Counted from the first letter of the stretch, positions 9,040 to 17,365 are shown. The stretch is 64,000 bases of DNA from Vogesella margarita (GCF_028548475.1 NZ_JAQQLE010000009.1:62001-126000), one strand, 5' to 3'. Numbers and translations are program-made. Notes: generated by a model not told the origin, from the letters alone.

Positions 9040-9240
9040 TCAGCTGCGCCGGAATCCGCACGTCCAGCATGGTGACCTTTTTTCTTGCCGTATCGCCCAG
9101 TCTTTCCTGACGCCCTCACTTCCTAGTCGCAATGTGCCGCGACAGTACTCCCGATTGATGCGATCAATGGTGGGCATGAGCGCTGCACGGAGCGGATCTG
9201 GCAAGAGGGTGAACAGGTCATGCGCCTCCCACCCTGCTTC
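9040..9240 (-). pseudogene. umuC remnant (C-terminal piece of DNA polymerase V)
   Basis: Translating the minus strand from 9240 gives EAGWEAHDLFTLLPDPLRAA, then LMPTIDRINREYCRGTLRLG and SEGVRKDWAIRQEKRSP before the frame is lost and stops at 9040. This matches the extreme C-terminus of UmuC/RumB-type Y-family polymerases (DRIN..YGRGT, then a W-x-M-R and SP..TT motif). The catalytic palm and everything N-terminal are missing. The piece is out of frame with the UmuD remnant directly upstream. The operon therefore collapsed through an internal deletion that joined the end of umuD to the end of umuC, followed by a terminal frameshift. Confidence 0.8.
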
Positions 9241-9254
9241 GCTGATGTCTATTC

Positions 9255-9440
9255 AGCACGATGCCATCTTTTTGTAGAGATACCTGCCCACTCATGCAGT
9301 CACCACAGACACGCACCATGAAGGTGGCCACGGGATCCTGCACCAGCGAGTAGTTCAGATCGAGGCTGGTTTCCAGATAATCATTGGCAGGGAAAGGGAA
9401 GCCAGCCGGCACGGTTGAGCGTAGACCGGGATCGTCAGTC
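9255..9440 (-). pseudogene. umuD remnant (S24 peptidase-like SOS mutagenesis protein)
   Basis: The minus-strand reading VPAGFPFPANDYLETSLDLN followed by LVQDPVATFMVRVCGDCM matches UmuD (VPAGFPSPADDYLE, then FFVRVSGDSM). The catalytic serine of the GDSM motif is a cysteine here (GDCM). Similarity dissolves after KDGIVLNRHQRS, so the lysine-containing half of the self-cleavage domain is gone. No convincing start codon or ribosome-binding site precedes it, because the open frame begins only with a TTG. It is a broken gene adjoining the umuC fragment. Confidence 0.78.
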
Positions 9441-9519
9441 TGGATGCGCGTGGTCGGTGAACACAATCAGCGTGGTCTGTCCTGAGTCGATGACTTGATA
9501 GCTCAATAGCTCATCTGCT

Positions 9520-10341
9520 TTAACCACATAGTTCCACTAGCTTGCCAGGGTCATTAACCAGCGAGTTACCTTCACCCTGTAGCTTGATGATACGTTCGTC
9601 ACGGCGCAGTTCCCAATCGTCGACTGGATAGCCCTTCGCCCACGCACACCACAGCTGCTTGTCCTGATTGCTCATTTTCAGGTTGTAGCGCTGGTGCATA
9701 TAGAGACTGATCCGAGCCGCATGGCCACGCACTTCTTCACGTGGTTGGAATCGTTTGAGTTTGAAGTCAGGAAGGCTTTGGCACTGCCCGTAAACCGGGG
9801 TTGGGTTTCGCGTCCAGGCGCCGTATGAGAGATTGCCACGGTCGCCATTGACTTCGCCAACTGCCGGCACCAGGTTGTTCAGGTCCCCCTCCATTTGCGC
9901 AAACAGCTTGTCGGTCGCCGTGCAGTTCTTTCGGCCGCCATTCTGCCAACACTGTCGTTGTGAGCCGAGGTGCGATGCCGGGACCACATGCTCCCATTCG
10001 ATACGACCGGCGCGTGTTGCATTCTTGCGCGGGACATAACCACAGCTGTCCAGGTCGACTGTTTTGCCGCTATAGGCACAGCCACAGTAAAAGTCGACTT
10101 CCATGCCGGCAAAGACCCGGGGTAACACTTTCTTGGCTGCATTGAAGTCCCGGTGGCCAACATCCCCTTTACCGCTGACCAGTTCGACAGGCTCACTTTG
10201 CTGGATCTCTTGTGGGGAGGCCTGGCCAAGATTGGTCGTGATTTGTCCGATCACCTTGGCTGTTTTGGCGGCTAGCTCGTTGTTGTCGATGCACCCACTC
10301 AATGACAGGGAGAGCATAGCGATAGCGAGGATAGCGCGCAT
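9520..10341 (-). CDS. endonuclease I family nuclease, predicted lipoprotein
   Basis: 273-residue secreted nuclease of the EndA/Vvn (endonuclease I) family, which degrades DNA non-specifically in the periplasm or outside the cell. The catalytic core shows RIEWEHVVPASHLG (beta-beta-metal histidine), then GDLNNLVPAVGEVNGDRGNL and a C-terminal WCAWAKGYPVDDWELRRDERI typical of the family. Paired cysteines (CGCAYSGKTVDLDSCGY and later) fit a disulfide-stabilised extracytoplasmic enzyme. I chose the ATG at 10341 because it opens a signal peptide ending in the lipobox LSGC. A longer reading from 10437 only adds an arginine-rich leader with no signal. It sits in the accessory block next to a decayed umuDC operon. 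Confidence 0.87.
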   Translation of the reverse strand: MRAILAIAMLSLSLSGCIDNNELAAKTAKVIGQITTNLGQASPQEIQQSEPVELVSGKGDVGHRDFNAAKKVLPRVFAGMEVDFYCGCAYSGKTVDLDSCGYVPRKNATRAGRIEWEHVVPASHLGSQRQCWQNGGRKNCTATDKLFAQMEGDLNNLVPAVGEVNGDRGNLSYGAWTRNPTPVYGQCQSLPDFKLKRFQPREEVRGHAARISLYMHQRYNLKMSNQDKQLWCAWAKGYPVDDWELRRDERIIKLQGEGNSLVNDPGKLVELCG

Positions 10342-10456
10342 GGTAAATACCGTTTGAAACAAACTGCGCACCCTAGCTGTATTACACCGGACAGACAAGG
10401 TCTTTGCCGTATGGCTACCAAGAGGAAGCCTCGCCAAGTCGTGATGCCCGGTCTGC

Positions 10457-10759
10457 TCAGAGGGTAGTGGCGGACTTGCTTCTTAGCTCGCTCTGCAGAG
10501 AGTGGTACAGATCAGGATGATCTTGCTTGATGAATTGTGCGATCTCGAAGTCCATCTTGGTCAGTTGGGAGACATCAATTCCCTCGATGTAGACAAGGCG
10601 GAGCAGTTCTCCGGTCGGTCTGGGCATCACGTAACCGGACTCGTAGCGTGAGCCACTGGACTGGGTAACGCCAATGCCGGTCCAGAATTCCACTTGATTC
10701 ATGCCAAGTGCCCAGCGAATGGCACGGGGCTCTAGTACGTCGAAATGGTCGGTTGTCAC
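10457..10759 (-). CDS. small helix-turn-helix protein (XRE-like)
   Basis: 100-residue predicted DNA-binding protein. The central segment IRWALGMNQVEFWTGIGVTQ, followed by SSGSRYESGYVMPRP, has the spacing of an XRE/Cro-type helix-turn-helix with its recognition helix around residues 30-42. The C-terminal 45 residues are helical with no known motif. The start is GTG 10759 with a strong AGGAGG ten bases upstream. It lies between the endonuclease and the TnsE-like gene in the accessory block and could be a local regulator. No partner toxin is visible beside it. Family assignment is moderate and the target is unknown. Confidence 0.7.
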   Translation of the reverse strand: MTTDHFDVLEPRAIRWALGMNQVEFWTGIGVTQSSGSRYESGYVMPRPTGELLRLVYIEGIDVSQLTKMDFEIAQFIKQDHPDLYHSLQSELRSKSATTL

Positions 10760-10926
10760 TCGTGGTACGCCTCCTCAATCAGAATATGGCACGGTCGCCC
10801 GGTTGTCGGCGTGGCAGTGCCTTTCGGCTTTGCATTGATGGGCGTCAGGCTCCTGCCAAGAGCCAATATCGCCAGCATTTTACGAAGGAACCCCATAAAG
10901 CAAGGGGCCTTCTAAAGGCCACTTCA

Positions 10927-12816
10927 TCAATATCCCGTTTGATCAGCAGGCGCTTCGGCAGCGATCTCAAGGCAGTGACGTTGCACTAACGCAATCATCC
11001 GATCCGCAATTTCCCTAGCACCCTTCTCGCCTTGAGCATGACGAGCATCGTCACGGATGATGTTTGGAACATCACCCGTTACCGGCCAAGAGGTCTTTTT
11101 TTTGACCGTCTCGATCAAGATCAAATCAAAGATCTCATCTTCAATCGGTGCATAGTTGGTAGTACGCATTAACGCGATCGGGAGTAAGTCTTTATAGGGT
11201 GACTGCGCCTCCGAAATGGCATCGCGGATACGGCGCTGGGCTTCGAGCAGATACACAAAATGACCAGGGCAAACCTCGATTTCTGCACAAATCAGCAGTC
11301 GACGAACCTTTTGTTCTGCGTCCATGAATGAGCACTGCCGATTTTGCAGGACTCGCTTTTCGCAGGGGACGATAGGAAACTGGGAGAAATCCTTCTCGCG
11401 CTCAGGGTCCCAGAGTGGCTCAAGCCCAGCGTGCACCACATTGACGCACCACTCGGGCTTGTTCTCAGCCAAGATCTGTAGCGCTTCAAGGAAGGTATCT
11501 AGTTGCTCCGCTACCGCCGAAGGTCGTTTTGCCAGATCCTGAACAGACAACGGTGATGCCGAAGAAGACTTCCCGCTCGGAGCCCCTGTGCTCAGGTCAG
11601 GTAGACTGGGGACCTTTCCACCGAATCCACTTCCTGACCGGTGAGTATTCTCCTTTCGTTTCTCACGACAAATCGACATCCCCTGCAATACCGCAAAATT
11701 CCGCCCACCTCCACGGAATACGAATTTCTTACCAAACGGATGCGGGGGACTCGTACTGACACATTTTCGAGTACCTCCGCCATCAGGCTCTGAAGGCGGA
11801 CGCTTTCTGCCAGGGTAAGCCCCCGGAGCACCTGGTTTGGCAGGCTTGCCTCCTGGCCCGACTTCTTCACAAAAGCTAATACTCTTGAAAGGAAATGGTC
11901 CGGAACAACCGACTATACGACTGACAAGAAATACCGGTCCTCCCTCAGTCTCCCAAGTTCTCCCCTGTAGAGAAAGATCCGTCCTCCCAAGGAAGGGAAA
12001 GAACGTACGGGGATGAACCAGAGCATCCTTCCCAAGACGATTGATCCGGGCGGCTCGAATGGCCTTGCCCACACGAGTGGCACCACATAAGGCAGGTCGC
12101 TTCCCACCCGTGAAAAGGATTCGTGCCAGAACGGGGACATCAGCGTAAGCAAAACCTTGCCGATAGACGAAGCGCGCCTGCTCCAACCCAAGATCGAAAG
12201 TGGGTCCTTCATGAATCATGTTGCAGATGATCTCCGACCAACCATGCTGGCCAAATGCTCCACCGAATATGATTCGTGCCATGAAGGAAGTGGTAAGGTA
12301 GTAATACCTCAACAACTCAATTTCAGAGACCAGAATAAGTGTCGGCTGCTTCCCCTTAACGACCTTGCCACTCAACGCTTTCAAACCCGCATCTAGGGGT
12401 GACAACCCAGCTAAAGACGCACTGTCTCTGCTCAGGAACCGTTCACTAACGGGGGAAAACTGATAGTCACGATCAAGGCTCAACAACGATACCTCGTCGA
12501 TCGCCCCTTCGTCTCTTGTATCAAGCCGAACCGTTATTTTCTCAGTCTGACCAAGCAGGGTATTTTCCCATGTTGGCCCGGTAAACATTTGGCCCAAGCA
12601 GAGTGCAGGCAGATAGCCGACTGCAATTCCCGCCTTTATCTGATCTGCGAGGAAACGCTCCTTGCTCACAGGATCAAAAGGCGTAAAGAAACATTCAATC
12701 AGGGGGTTAGAAGTATCGCCAAAGTTTGGGTAGATGCCCCCAAGCCAATCTAGACAGTAGCTCTTTCCATGCTGTGCAATTTCTACAAACAACGGGAGGA
12801 CATCGAGGTCTGCCAT
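10927..12816 (-). CDS. TnsE-like protein of a Tn7-superfamily element (tentative)
   Basis: 629-residue protein whose start codon lies only about 85 bp from the presumed transposon end in comM. The N-terminal ~330 residues are globular with no motif I can name. Residues ~340-440 are rich in Gly, Pro and Ser (GGKPAKPGAPGAYPGRKRPP) and look like a linker. The C-terminal ~180 residues have the look of the TnsE C-terminal domain: FLEALQILAENKPEW, FPIVPCEKRVLQ, KVRRLLICAEIE and HFVYLLEAQRR. Tn7 TnsE (538 residues) steers transposition to replicating DNA. The call rests on remembered pattern similarity plus the position beside tandem end repeats in comM. No tnsABC-type gene adjoins it, which is unusual. 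Otherwise it is an unknown accessory protein. Confidence 0.5.
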   Translation of the reverse strand: MADLDVLPLFVEIAQHGKSYCLDWLGGIYPNFGDTSNPLIECFFTPFDPVSKERFLADQIKAGIAVGYLPALCLGQMFTGPTWENTLLGQTEKITVRLDTRDEGAIDEVSLLSLDRDYQFSPVSERFLSRDSASLAGLSPLDAGLKALSGKVVKGKQPTLILVSEIELLRYYYLTTSFMARIIFGGAFGQHGWSEIICNMIHEGPTFDLGLEQARFVYRQGFAYADVPVLARILFTGGKRPALCGATRVGKAIRAARINRLGKDALVHPRTFFPFLGRTDLSLQGRTWETEGGPVFLVSRIVGCSGPFPFKSISFCEEVGPGGKPAKPGAPGAYPGRKRPPSEPDGGGTRKCVSTSPPHPFGKKFVFRGGGRNFAVLQGMSICREKRKENTHRSGSGFGGKVPSLPDLSTGAPSGKSSSASPLSVQDLAKRPSAVAEQLDTFLEALQILAENKPEWCVNVVHAGLEPLWDPEREKDFSQFPIVPCEKRVLQNRQCSFMDAEQKVRRLLICAEIEVCPGHFVYLLEAQRRIRDAISEAQSPYKDLLPIALMRTTNYAPIEDEIFDLILIETVKKKTSWPVTGDVPNIIRDDARHAQGEKGAREIADRMIALVQRHCLEIAAEAPADQTGY

Positions 12817-12832
12817 AGATCACCGAGTAGAC

Positions 12833-12892
12833 AGGGAGTCGCAGAAAGCGCCCCAATTCGCAAAATGCGTTCTTAATTCGCAAATATCGTTC
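12833..12892 (-). repeat. tandem ~20-bp repeats at the transposon end (candidate transposase-binding sites)
   Basis: Read on the minus strand, two adjacent 20-bp units, GAACGATATTTGCGAATTAA (12873-12892) and GAACGCATTTTGCGAATTGG (12853-12872), share 15 of 20 bases. A third weaker unit centred on GCGCTTTCTGCGA follows 19 bp on. Tandem ~20-22 bp TnsB-binding sites next to a TGT terminus are the hallmark of Tn7-superfamily ends. Confidence 0.72.
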
Positions 12893-12905
12893 GAATTTAC
12901 ACCGC
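12893..12905 (-). mobile_element. junction between comM and the accessory element
   Basis: Reading comM on the minus strand, the conserved ALVGGG codons stop at GGTGGCGG and continue into TGTAAATTCG, where the ComM family normally continues with SHPRPGEIS-like sequence. TGT is the usual terminal triplet of Tn7-like elements, which puts the end at 12901. The plus-strand ACCGC at 12901-12905 equals, from memory, the 5-bp duplication reported for AbaR/Tn6022-type islands in comM, which would put the end at 12900. The second end lies outside the window, so the duplication cannot be checked here. Confidence 0.7.
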
Positions 12906-13749
12906 CACCGACCAGCGCCACGGCGGAAGCGGTATGGTGCGGCGAGCGATAGGGACGAACCCGCCAGCGGGACAGGGCAAAGCCCTGGCTGCCCAACGAC
13001 TGCACCGCGGCGCTTTCCAGTGCTTCGTCCAGCGTCATCGGTGGCAGGATACCGGGCAGGCGTGCGGCCAACATCGATTTGCCGGTTCCCGGCGGCCCCT
13101 GCATCAGCAGACTGTGGCCGCCGGCAGCGGCCAGCTCCAGCGCCAGTTTGGCCGCCCCCTGGCCACGCACTTCGGACAGATCGGGATAGCCCTGTTCCAC
13201 GGGCGCCGTCAGCATTGCCGACACCTCTGGCAAACACGCAATGCCGGCCAGATGGGCACACACCTCCGCCAGCGTATCGGCGGCAAAGATCCTGACACCG
13301 TGCACCAGTGCCGCCTCGGTGGCGCTGGCACGGGGCAGGATAAAGGCGCGGCCGCTGTCGCGCGCGGCATTGACCATCGCCAGCGCCCCCCGCACCGGGC
13401 GCAACTCGCCGCCCAGGCCCAGCTCGCCCGCCAGTTCATAGCCGGCCAGGGACTCTGCCGGCAATTGTCCGGCGGCCGCCAGCAAGGCGATCGCCAGTGG
13501 CAAATCGAATCGTCCGGACTCCTTCGGCAGATCGGCCGGTGCGAGATTGACGGTGATCCGTCGTGCCGGGAAATCGAAGCCGGACTGCAGCAGCGCGGCG
13601 CGCACCCGCTCACGGCTTTCCTTGACCTCGGTATCCGGCAGGCCGACCAGGGTGAAAGACGGCAAGCCGTTTGACAGGTGCACCTCGACACTGACTTGTG
13701 GCGCGCACAAGCCGGACAGCGCACGACTGAAGCAAACGGCCAGCGTCAT
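12902..13749 (-). pseudogene. comM: comM (YifB), N-terminal part only, interrupted by the element
   Basis: Mg-chelatase-like AAA+ ATPase that acts as a branch-migration helicase in natural transformation. The first ~283 codons are normal: MTLAVCFSRALSGL opening, FTLVGLPDTEVKESRERVRAAL, the Lon-protease-like fold, Walker A GPPGTGKSMLAARLPGILPP (around residues 215-234) and RPYRSPHHTASAVALVGGG. At GGG the frame enters foreign sequence and ends 27 residues later at 12820. The Walker B, sensor and C-terminal domains, over 200 residues of the usual ~500, are missing, so the product cannot be a functional ATPase. The start is ATG 13749, 5 bp after the ubiK stop, which suggests ubiK-comM cotranscription. 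Confidence 0.93.
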
Positions 13750-13753
13750 GGGT

Positions 13754-14029
13754 TTAATGGGCTTCGCTGTCTGCCGCGGGAGCGTCGGCAGCAGGCGTGG
13801 CGGCGGCCTCCAGTGCCTGCAGACGCGCCTCCAGCTGCGTCAGCTGCTCGCGAGTGCGGGCCAGCACCTCCTGCTGCACGTCGAACTCCTCGCGCGTCAC
13901 CAGATCCATGCGCGCAAAGGTGGCGCCCATCATCGCCTTGATGTTCTTCTCGATGTCCTTGGCCGGGCTGGCGGCAATGGTCTCGCTGATCTTGTTGCTG
14001 ATTTCATCGAACAGTTTCTGGCTAAGCAT
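13754..14029 (-). CDS. ubiK: UbiK-type ubiquinone biosynthesis accessory factor (BMFP domain)
   Basis: 91-residue coiled-coil protein of the YqiC/BMFP family. It assists the UbiJ-containing aerobic ubiquinone biosynthesis complex and associates with membrane lipid. The core MLSQKLFDEISNKISETIAA, DIEKNIKAMMGATFARMDLV and the long heptad helix TREEFDVQQEVLARTREQL match the family. The Ala/Pro-rich tail is low complexity. The start is ATG 14029 with AAGGAGT upstream. It stands directly before comM on the same strand and back to back with glnK-amtB. Confidence 0.9.
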   Translation of the reverse strand: MLSQKLFDEISNKISETIAASPAKDIEKNIKAMMGATFARMDLVTREEFDVQQEVLARTREQLTQLEARLQALEAAATPAADAPAADSEAH

Positions 14030-14190
14030 GGCGACTCCTTGACTTTGTCATGACAGATTGAATCTGAGTTTAGCAAAAAGCGTACACCCCTGCTGAAACA
14101 CGCGCGCACCATCCTGAGGCAGATACTGGCCGTATTGCCGTGCATGACCCGGGAATTGATGCACCAAAATCGAAAGAACCCGCCAGATAG

Positions 14191-14619
<429 letters not shown>

Positions 14620-14642
14620 AGCTTGATGCAAGGGGAAACACA

Positions 14643-15947
14643 ATGAAAAAACTGTCCATCGGCGCCTCGGCGCTCCTGTCGGCACTGTTCGCGGCCCCAA
14701 GCTTCGCCAACCTGCCGCAGCTGGTTGCCACCAGCACCATCAGCGGCGGCGACACCGCCTGGATGCTGACCTCCACCGCCCTGGTGCTGTTCATGACCAT
14801 CCCCGGCCTGGCCCTGTTCTACGCCGGCATGGTGCGCAAGAAAAACGTGCTGTCCACCCTGATGCAGAGCTTCGCCATCTGCGCCATGATCACCGTGCTG
14901 TGGGCCGTGATCGGCTACAGCCTGGCCTTCATGCCCGGCAACCCGTACATCGGCGGTCTTGATCGCCTCTTCCTCGACGGCATGCTGTACCTGAAGGACG
15001 AAGCCAAGCTGACGGTACATCCGCTGGCAGCCTCCATCCCGGAAGGCGTGTTCATGATGTTCCAGATGACCTTTGCCATCATCACCCCGGCACTGATCGC
15101 CGGTGCCTTCGCCGAACGCATGAAGTTCTCGTCGATGATGGTGTTCATGGCACTGTGGTCGCTGCTCGTGTACGTACCGGTTGCACACTGGGTATGGGCG
15201 CCGGGCGGCTGGATGGCTGACCACGGCGTGCTCGACTTCGCCGGTGGCACCGTGGTGCACATCAACGCCGGTATTGCCGGCCTGGTGGCGGCACTGGTGC
15301 TGGGCAAGCGTATCGGTTACGGCCGCGAAGCGATGGCACCGCACAATCTGGTGCTGACCATGGTGGGCGCCTCGATGCTGTGGGTTGGCTGGTTCGGCTT
15401 CAACGCCGGCTCGGCCGTGGCAGCTGACGGCCGTGCCGCGATGGCCATGGTCGCCACCCAGGTTGCAACCGGCATGGCGGCGCTGGCATGGATGGCCGCC
15501 GAATGGATCGCCAAGGGCAAGCCGTCGGTGCTGGGCATCGTTTCCGGCGCCGTTGCCGGCCTGGTGGCCATCACCCCGGCCGCCGGCTTCGTCGATGCCA
15601 AGGGCGCACTGGCCATCGGCCTGATCTCCGGCCTGCTGTGCTACTGGACCGCCACCTCGCTGAAACACATGCTGAAGTATGACGATTCGCTGGACGCTTT
15701 CGGCGTACACGGTGTCGGCGGCCTGGTCGGCGCCATCCTCACCGGCGTGTTTGCGGTGAAGGAAATCGGCGGCGTGGAAGGCAGCGTGATGACCCAGACC
15801 GTGGGTGCCCTGGCAACCGCCGTCTACTGCGCCATCGTCACCTTCGCCCTGCTGAAGATCATCGAGGCGGTAATGGGCCTGCGTGTCAGCGAGGAAGAGG
15901 AACGCGAAGGCCTGGACGTGGCACTGCACGGCGAACGTATCGAGTAA
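14643..15947 (+). CDS. amtB: ammonium transporter AmtB
   Basis: 434-residue ammonium channel. A signal peptide (MKKLSIGASALLSALFAAPS, cleaved after SFA) precedes 11 membrane helices, as in mature AmtB. Visible family blocks are DTAWMLTSTALVLFMTIPGL, the DFAGGTVVHINAGIAGLVAA pore segment with the first conserved histidine, VGWFGFNAGSAV and DSLDAFGVHGVGGLVGAILTG with the second pore histidine. It is the second gene of the glnK-amtB operon, so it should be nitrogen-regulated through the sigma-54 promoter upstream of glnK. A strong terminator follows. Confidence 0.96.
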   Translation: MKKLSIGASALLSALFAAPSFANLPQLVATSTISGGDTAWMLTSTALVLFMTIPGLALFYAGMVRKKNVLSTLMQSFAICAMITVLWAVIGYSLAFMPGNPYIGGLDRLFLDGMLYLKDEAKLTVHPLAASIPEGVFMMFQMTFAIITPALIAGAFAERMKFSSMMVFMALWSLLVYVPVAHWVWAPGGWMADHGVLDFAGGTVVHINAGIAGLVAALVLGKRIGYGREAMAPHNLVLTMVGASMLWVGWFGFNAGSAVAADGRAAMAMVATQVATGMAALAWMAAEWIAKGKPSVLGIVSGAVAGLVAITPAAGFVDAKGALAIGLISGLLCYWTATSLKHMLKYDDSLDAFGVHGVGGLVGAILTGVFAVKEIGGVEGSVMTQTVGALATAVYCAIVTFALLKIIEAVMGLRVSEEEEREGLDVALHGERIE

Positions 15948-15962
15948 GCTGGTCAAATGCCT

Positions 15963-15980
15963 GCGGCCAACGTTGGCCGC
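15963..15980. repeat. 18-bp backbone palindrome, copy 1
   Basis: GCGGCCAACGTTGGCCGC, a perfect palindrome just after the amtB stop and before its terminator. It is one of several near-identical intergenic copies in the window. Confidence 0.9.
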
Positions 15981-15986
15981 AATCCC

Positions 15987-16013
15987 ACCGCCCGCTTGCC
16001 GGGCGGTTTTTTC
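15987..16013 (+). terminator. rho-independent terminator of glnK-amtB
   Basis: ACCGCCCG, a 5-base loop, CGGGCGGT, then a run of T. It lies 40 bp after the amtB stop. Confidence 0.9.
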
Positions 16014-16128
16014 TTGCCATCACCAATGTGGCGGGGATACGACTGAAAGAGTCGCGTCGGCAACCACCCTGCCCTGTGCCCACACACCAGGGCGGCTTGC
16101 TGCTAACCTTGCCGCTTGTGCGGCAAAG

Positions 16129-16157
16129 AAAAACCGCCCGATATCGGGCGGTTTTAT
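16129..16157 (-). terminator. rho-independent terminator of sspAB
   Basis: AAAACCGCCCG-ATAT-CGGGCGGTTTT is symmetric and so works on both strands. It lies 22 bp beyond the sspB stop and probably also backs up the amtB terminator. Confidence 0.88.
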
Positions 16158-16178
16158 TGCGAGCGCTGGCGGCGTGAC

Positions 16179-16604
16179 TTACTTGACGATGCGCAGGTGC
16201 GAGCGCGACGGCTTGTCCTTGCCACCGGCCGGCGTGTCGGTCGCGACCGGCTCCGGCCCGGCATCCGGCTGCGGCCGCTCGCCGGTGACCGGCTCCAGCT
16301 CGAAGCCCATGCCTTCGCCGGTTTCGCGCGAGAAGATGGACAGCACATTGCCGATCGGCACCCAGATGTCACGGCTGACCCCGCCAAAACGCGCCGAGAA
16401 CGACAGCCAGTCATTGTCGATCTGCAGGTTCTTGGTGGCGTTGTAGCCGATATTGAGCACGATCTCGTTGTCCTTCACGAACTCCAGCGGCACCGTGACA
16501 CTGCCATCGACGTGCACCACCAGGTACGGCGTCTGCTCGTTATCGGTGCACCACTGGTGCAGTGCGCGGATCAGGTAGGGCTTGGTACTGGTCGACACGG
16601 CCAT
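16179..16604 (-). CDS. sspB: ClpXP protease specificity-enhancing factor SspB
   Basis: 141-residue adaptor that delivers SsrA-tagged proteins to ClpXP. The folded N-terminal ~110 residues show KPYLIRALHQWCTDN, TPYLVVHVDG, VLNIGYNATKNLQIDN and FSARFGGVSRDIWVPIGNVLSIF, which form the SsrA-tag-binding groove. A flexible linker rich in Pro and Gly ends in SRSHLRIVK, the short C-terminal ClpX-docking tail. It starts 4 bp after the sspA stop, which gives the standard sspA-sspB operon. A bidirectional terminator follows. Confidence 0.95.
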   Translation of the reverse strand: MAVSTSTKPYLIRALHQWCTDNEQTPYLVVHVDGSVTVPLEFVKDNEIVLNIGYNATKNLQIDNDWLSFSARFGGVSRDIWVPIGNVLSIFSRETGEGMGFELEPVTGERPQPDAGPEPVATDTPAGGKDKPSRSHLRIVK

Positions 16605-16607
16605 TCC

Positions 16608-17210
16608 TTACTTGCGCATGGCTTTTTCAGCCGGCGTCAGCGAATCGATGAAGGACTGGCGCTGGAACAGGCGTTCGGCGTACTTCAGGATCGGTGCCGC
16701 GCTCTTGCCCAGGTCGATACCGTAGTGCTCCAGGCGCCACATCAGCGGCGCGATCGCCACGTCGATCATCGAGAACTCTTCGCCGAGCATGAACTTCTGC
16801 TTGGCGAAAATCGGGGCGATGGTCACCAGGCCGTCGCGAATGCCGTCGCGGGCCTTGGTGGCTTCCTTGCCGCTGGCACCGTTTTCCAGCGCCTTGACGT
16901 GCACGAACAGTTCCTGCTCGAAGCGGAACAGGAACAGGCGAGCGCGGGCACGCATCACCGGATCAGCCGGCATCAGCTGCGGGTGCGGGAAGCGCTCGTC
17001 GATGTACTCGTTGATGATGTTGGACTCATGCAGGATCAGGTCGCGTTCGACCAGCACCGGCACTTCGTTGTACGGGTTCATCACGGCCAGGTCTTCCGGC
17101 TTGTTGTGGATATCCACGTCGATGATCTCGAAGTCCATGCCTTTCTCGAACAACACGATGCGGCAGCGCTGGCTGAAAGGGCAGGTAGTACCGGAGTAGA
17201 GGGTCATCAT
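16608..17210 (-). CDS. sspA: stringent starvation protein A
   Basis: 200-residue glutathione-S-transferase-fold protein that binds RNA polymerase and helps survival in stationary phase and under acid stress. The N-terminal thioredoxin-like part reads MMTLYSGTTCPFSQRCRIVL, then NPYNEVPVLVERDLILHESN. The C-terminal helical part contains EFSMIDVAIAPLMWRLEHYGI and SFIDSLTPAEKAMRK. The upstream open frame extends 37 more codons, but ATG 17210 matches the family N-terminus (the next codon is also ATG). The gene precedes sspB directly and follows the petABC operon on the same strand, with a terminator in between. This order is common in betaproteobacteria. Confidence 0.95.
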   Translation of the reverse strand: MMTLYSGTTCPFSQRCRIVLFEKGMDFEIIDVDIHNKPEDLAVMNPYNEVPVLVERDLILHESNIINEYIDERFPHPQLMPADPVMRARARLFLFRFEQELFVHVKALENGASGKEATKARDGIRDGLVTIAPIFAKQKFMLGEEFSMIDVAIAPLMWRLEHYGIDLGKSAAPILKYAERLFQRQSFIDSLTPAEKAMRK

Positions 17211-17318
17211 GGCGGATCGGATTCCTTTTAAAGCGGGCAAATTGATGAAATAACAGGCAATTTTAGCACTTTTGGCTTGACAATTACCAGAAAAGTTTAA
17301 CAAGCCATTGAATACAAA

Positions 17319-17353
17319 CAAAAAAGGCGATGCCGCAGCATCGCCTTTTTTCT
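17319..17353 (-). terminator. terminator of petABC
   Basis: AAAAAAGGCGATGC-CGCA-GCATCGCCTTTTTT lies 12 bp after the petC stop. Poly-A before and poly-T after make it functional in both directions. Confidence 0.92.
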
Positions 17354-17365
17354 GTCAAAACCCGC

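Larger units (their letters stand above)
8919..9519. other. stretch without intact genes between the IS element and the endonuclease gene
   Basis: 600 bases holding the umuC and umuD fragments in the middle. The first 120 bases next to the IS and the last 80 bases next to the endonuclease gene contain nothing I recognise. A short open minus-strand stretch just beyond the endonuclease stop (ending TDHAHPD) could be another gene fragment but is too short to name. Confidence 0.5.

Noticed and set aside
9218..9466. An intact small S24 peptidase gene
   Set aside because: It begins only at TTG, lacks the C-terminal half of the catalytic domain and has lost the catalytic serine, so it is a remnant.
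12820..12901. The 27-residue tail of the ComM reading frame as a natural C-terminus
   Set aside because: ComM proteins continue for over 200 residues at this point, and the tail is translated from the tandem end repeats of the foreign element.
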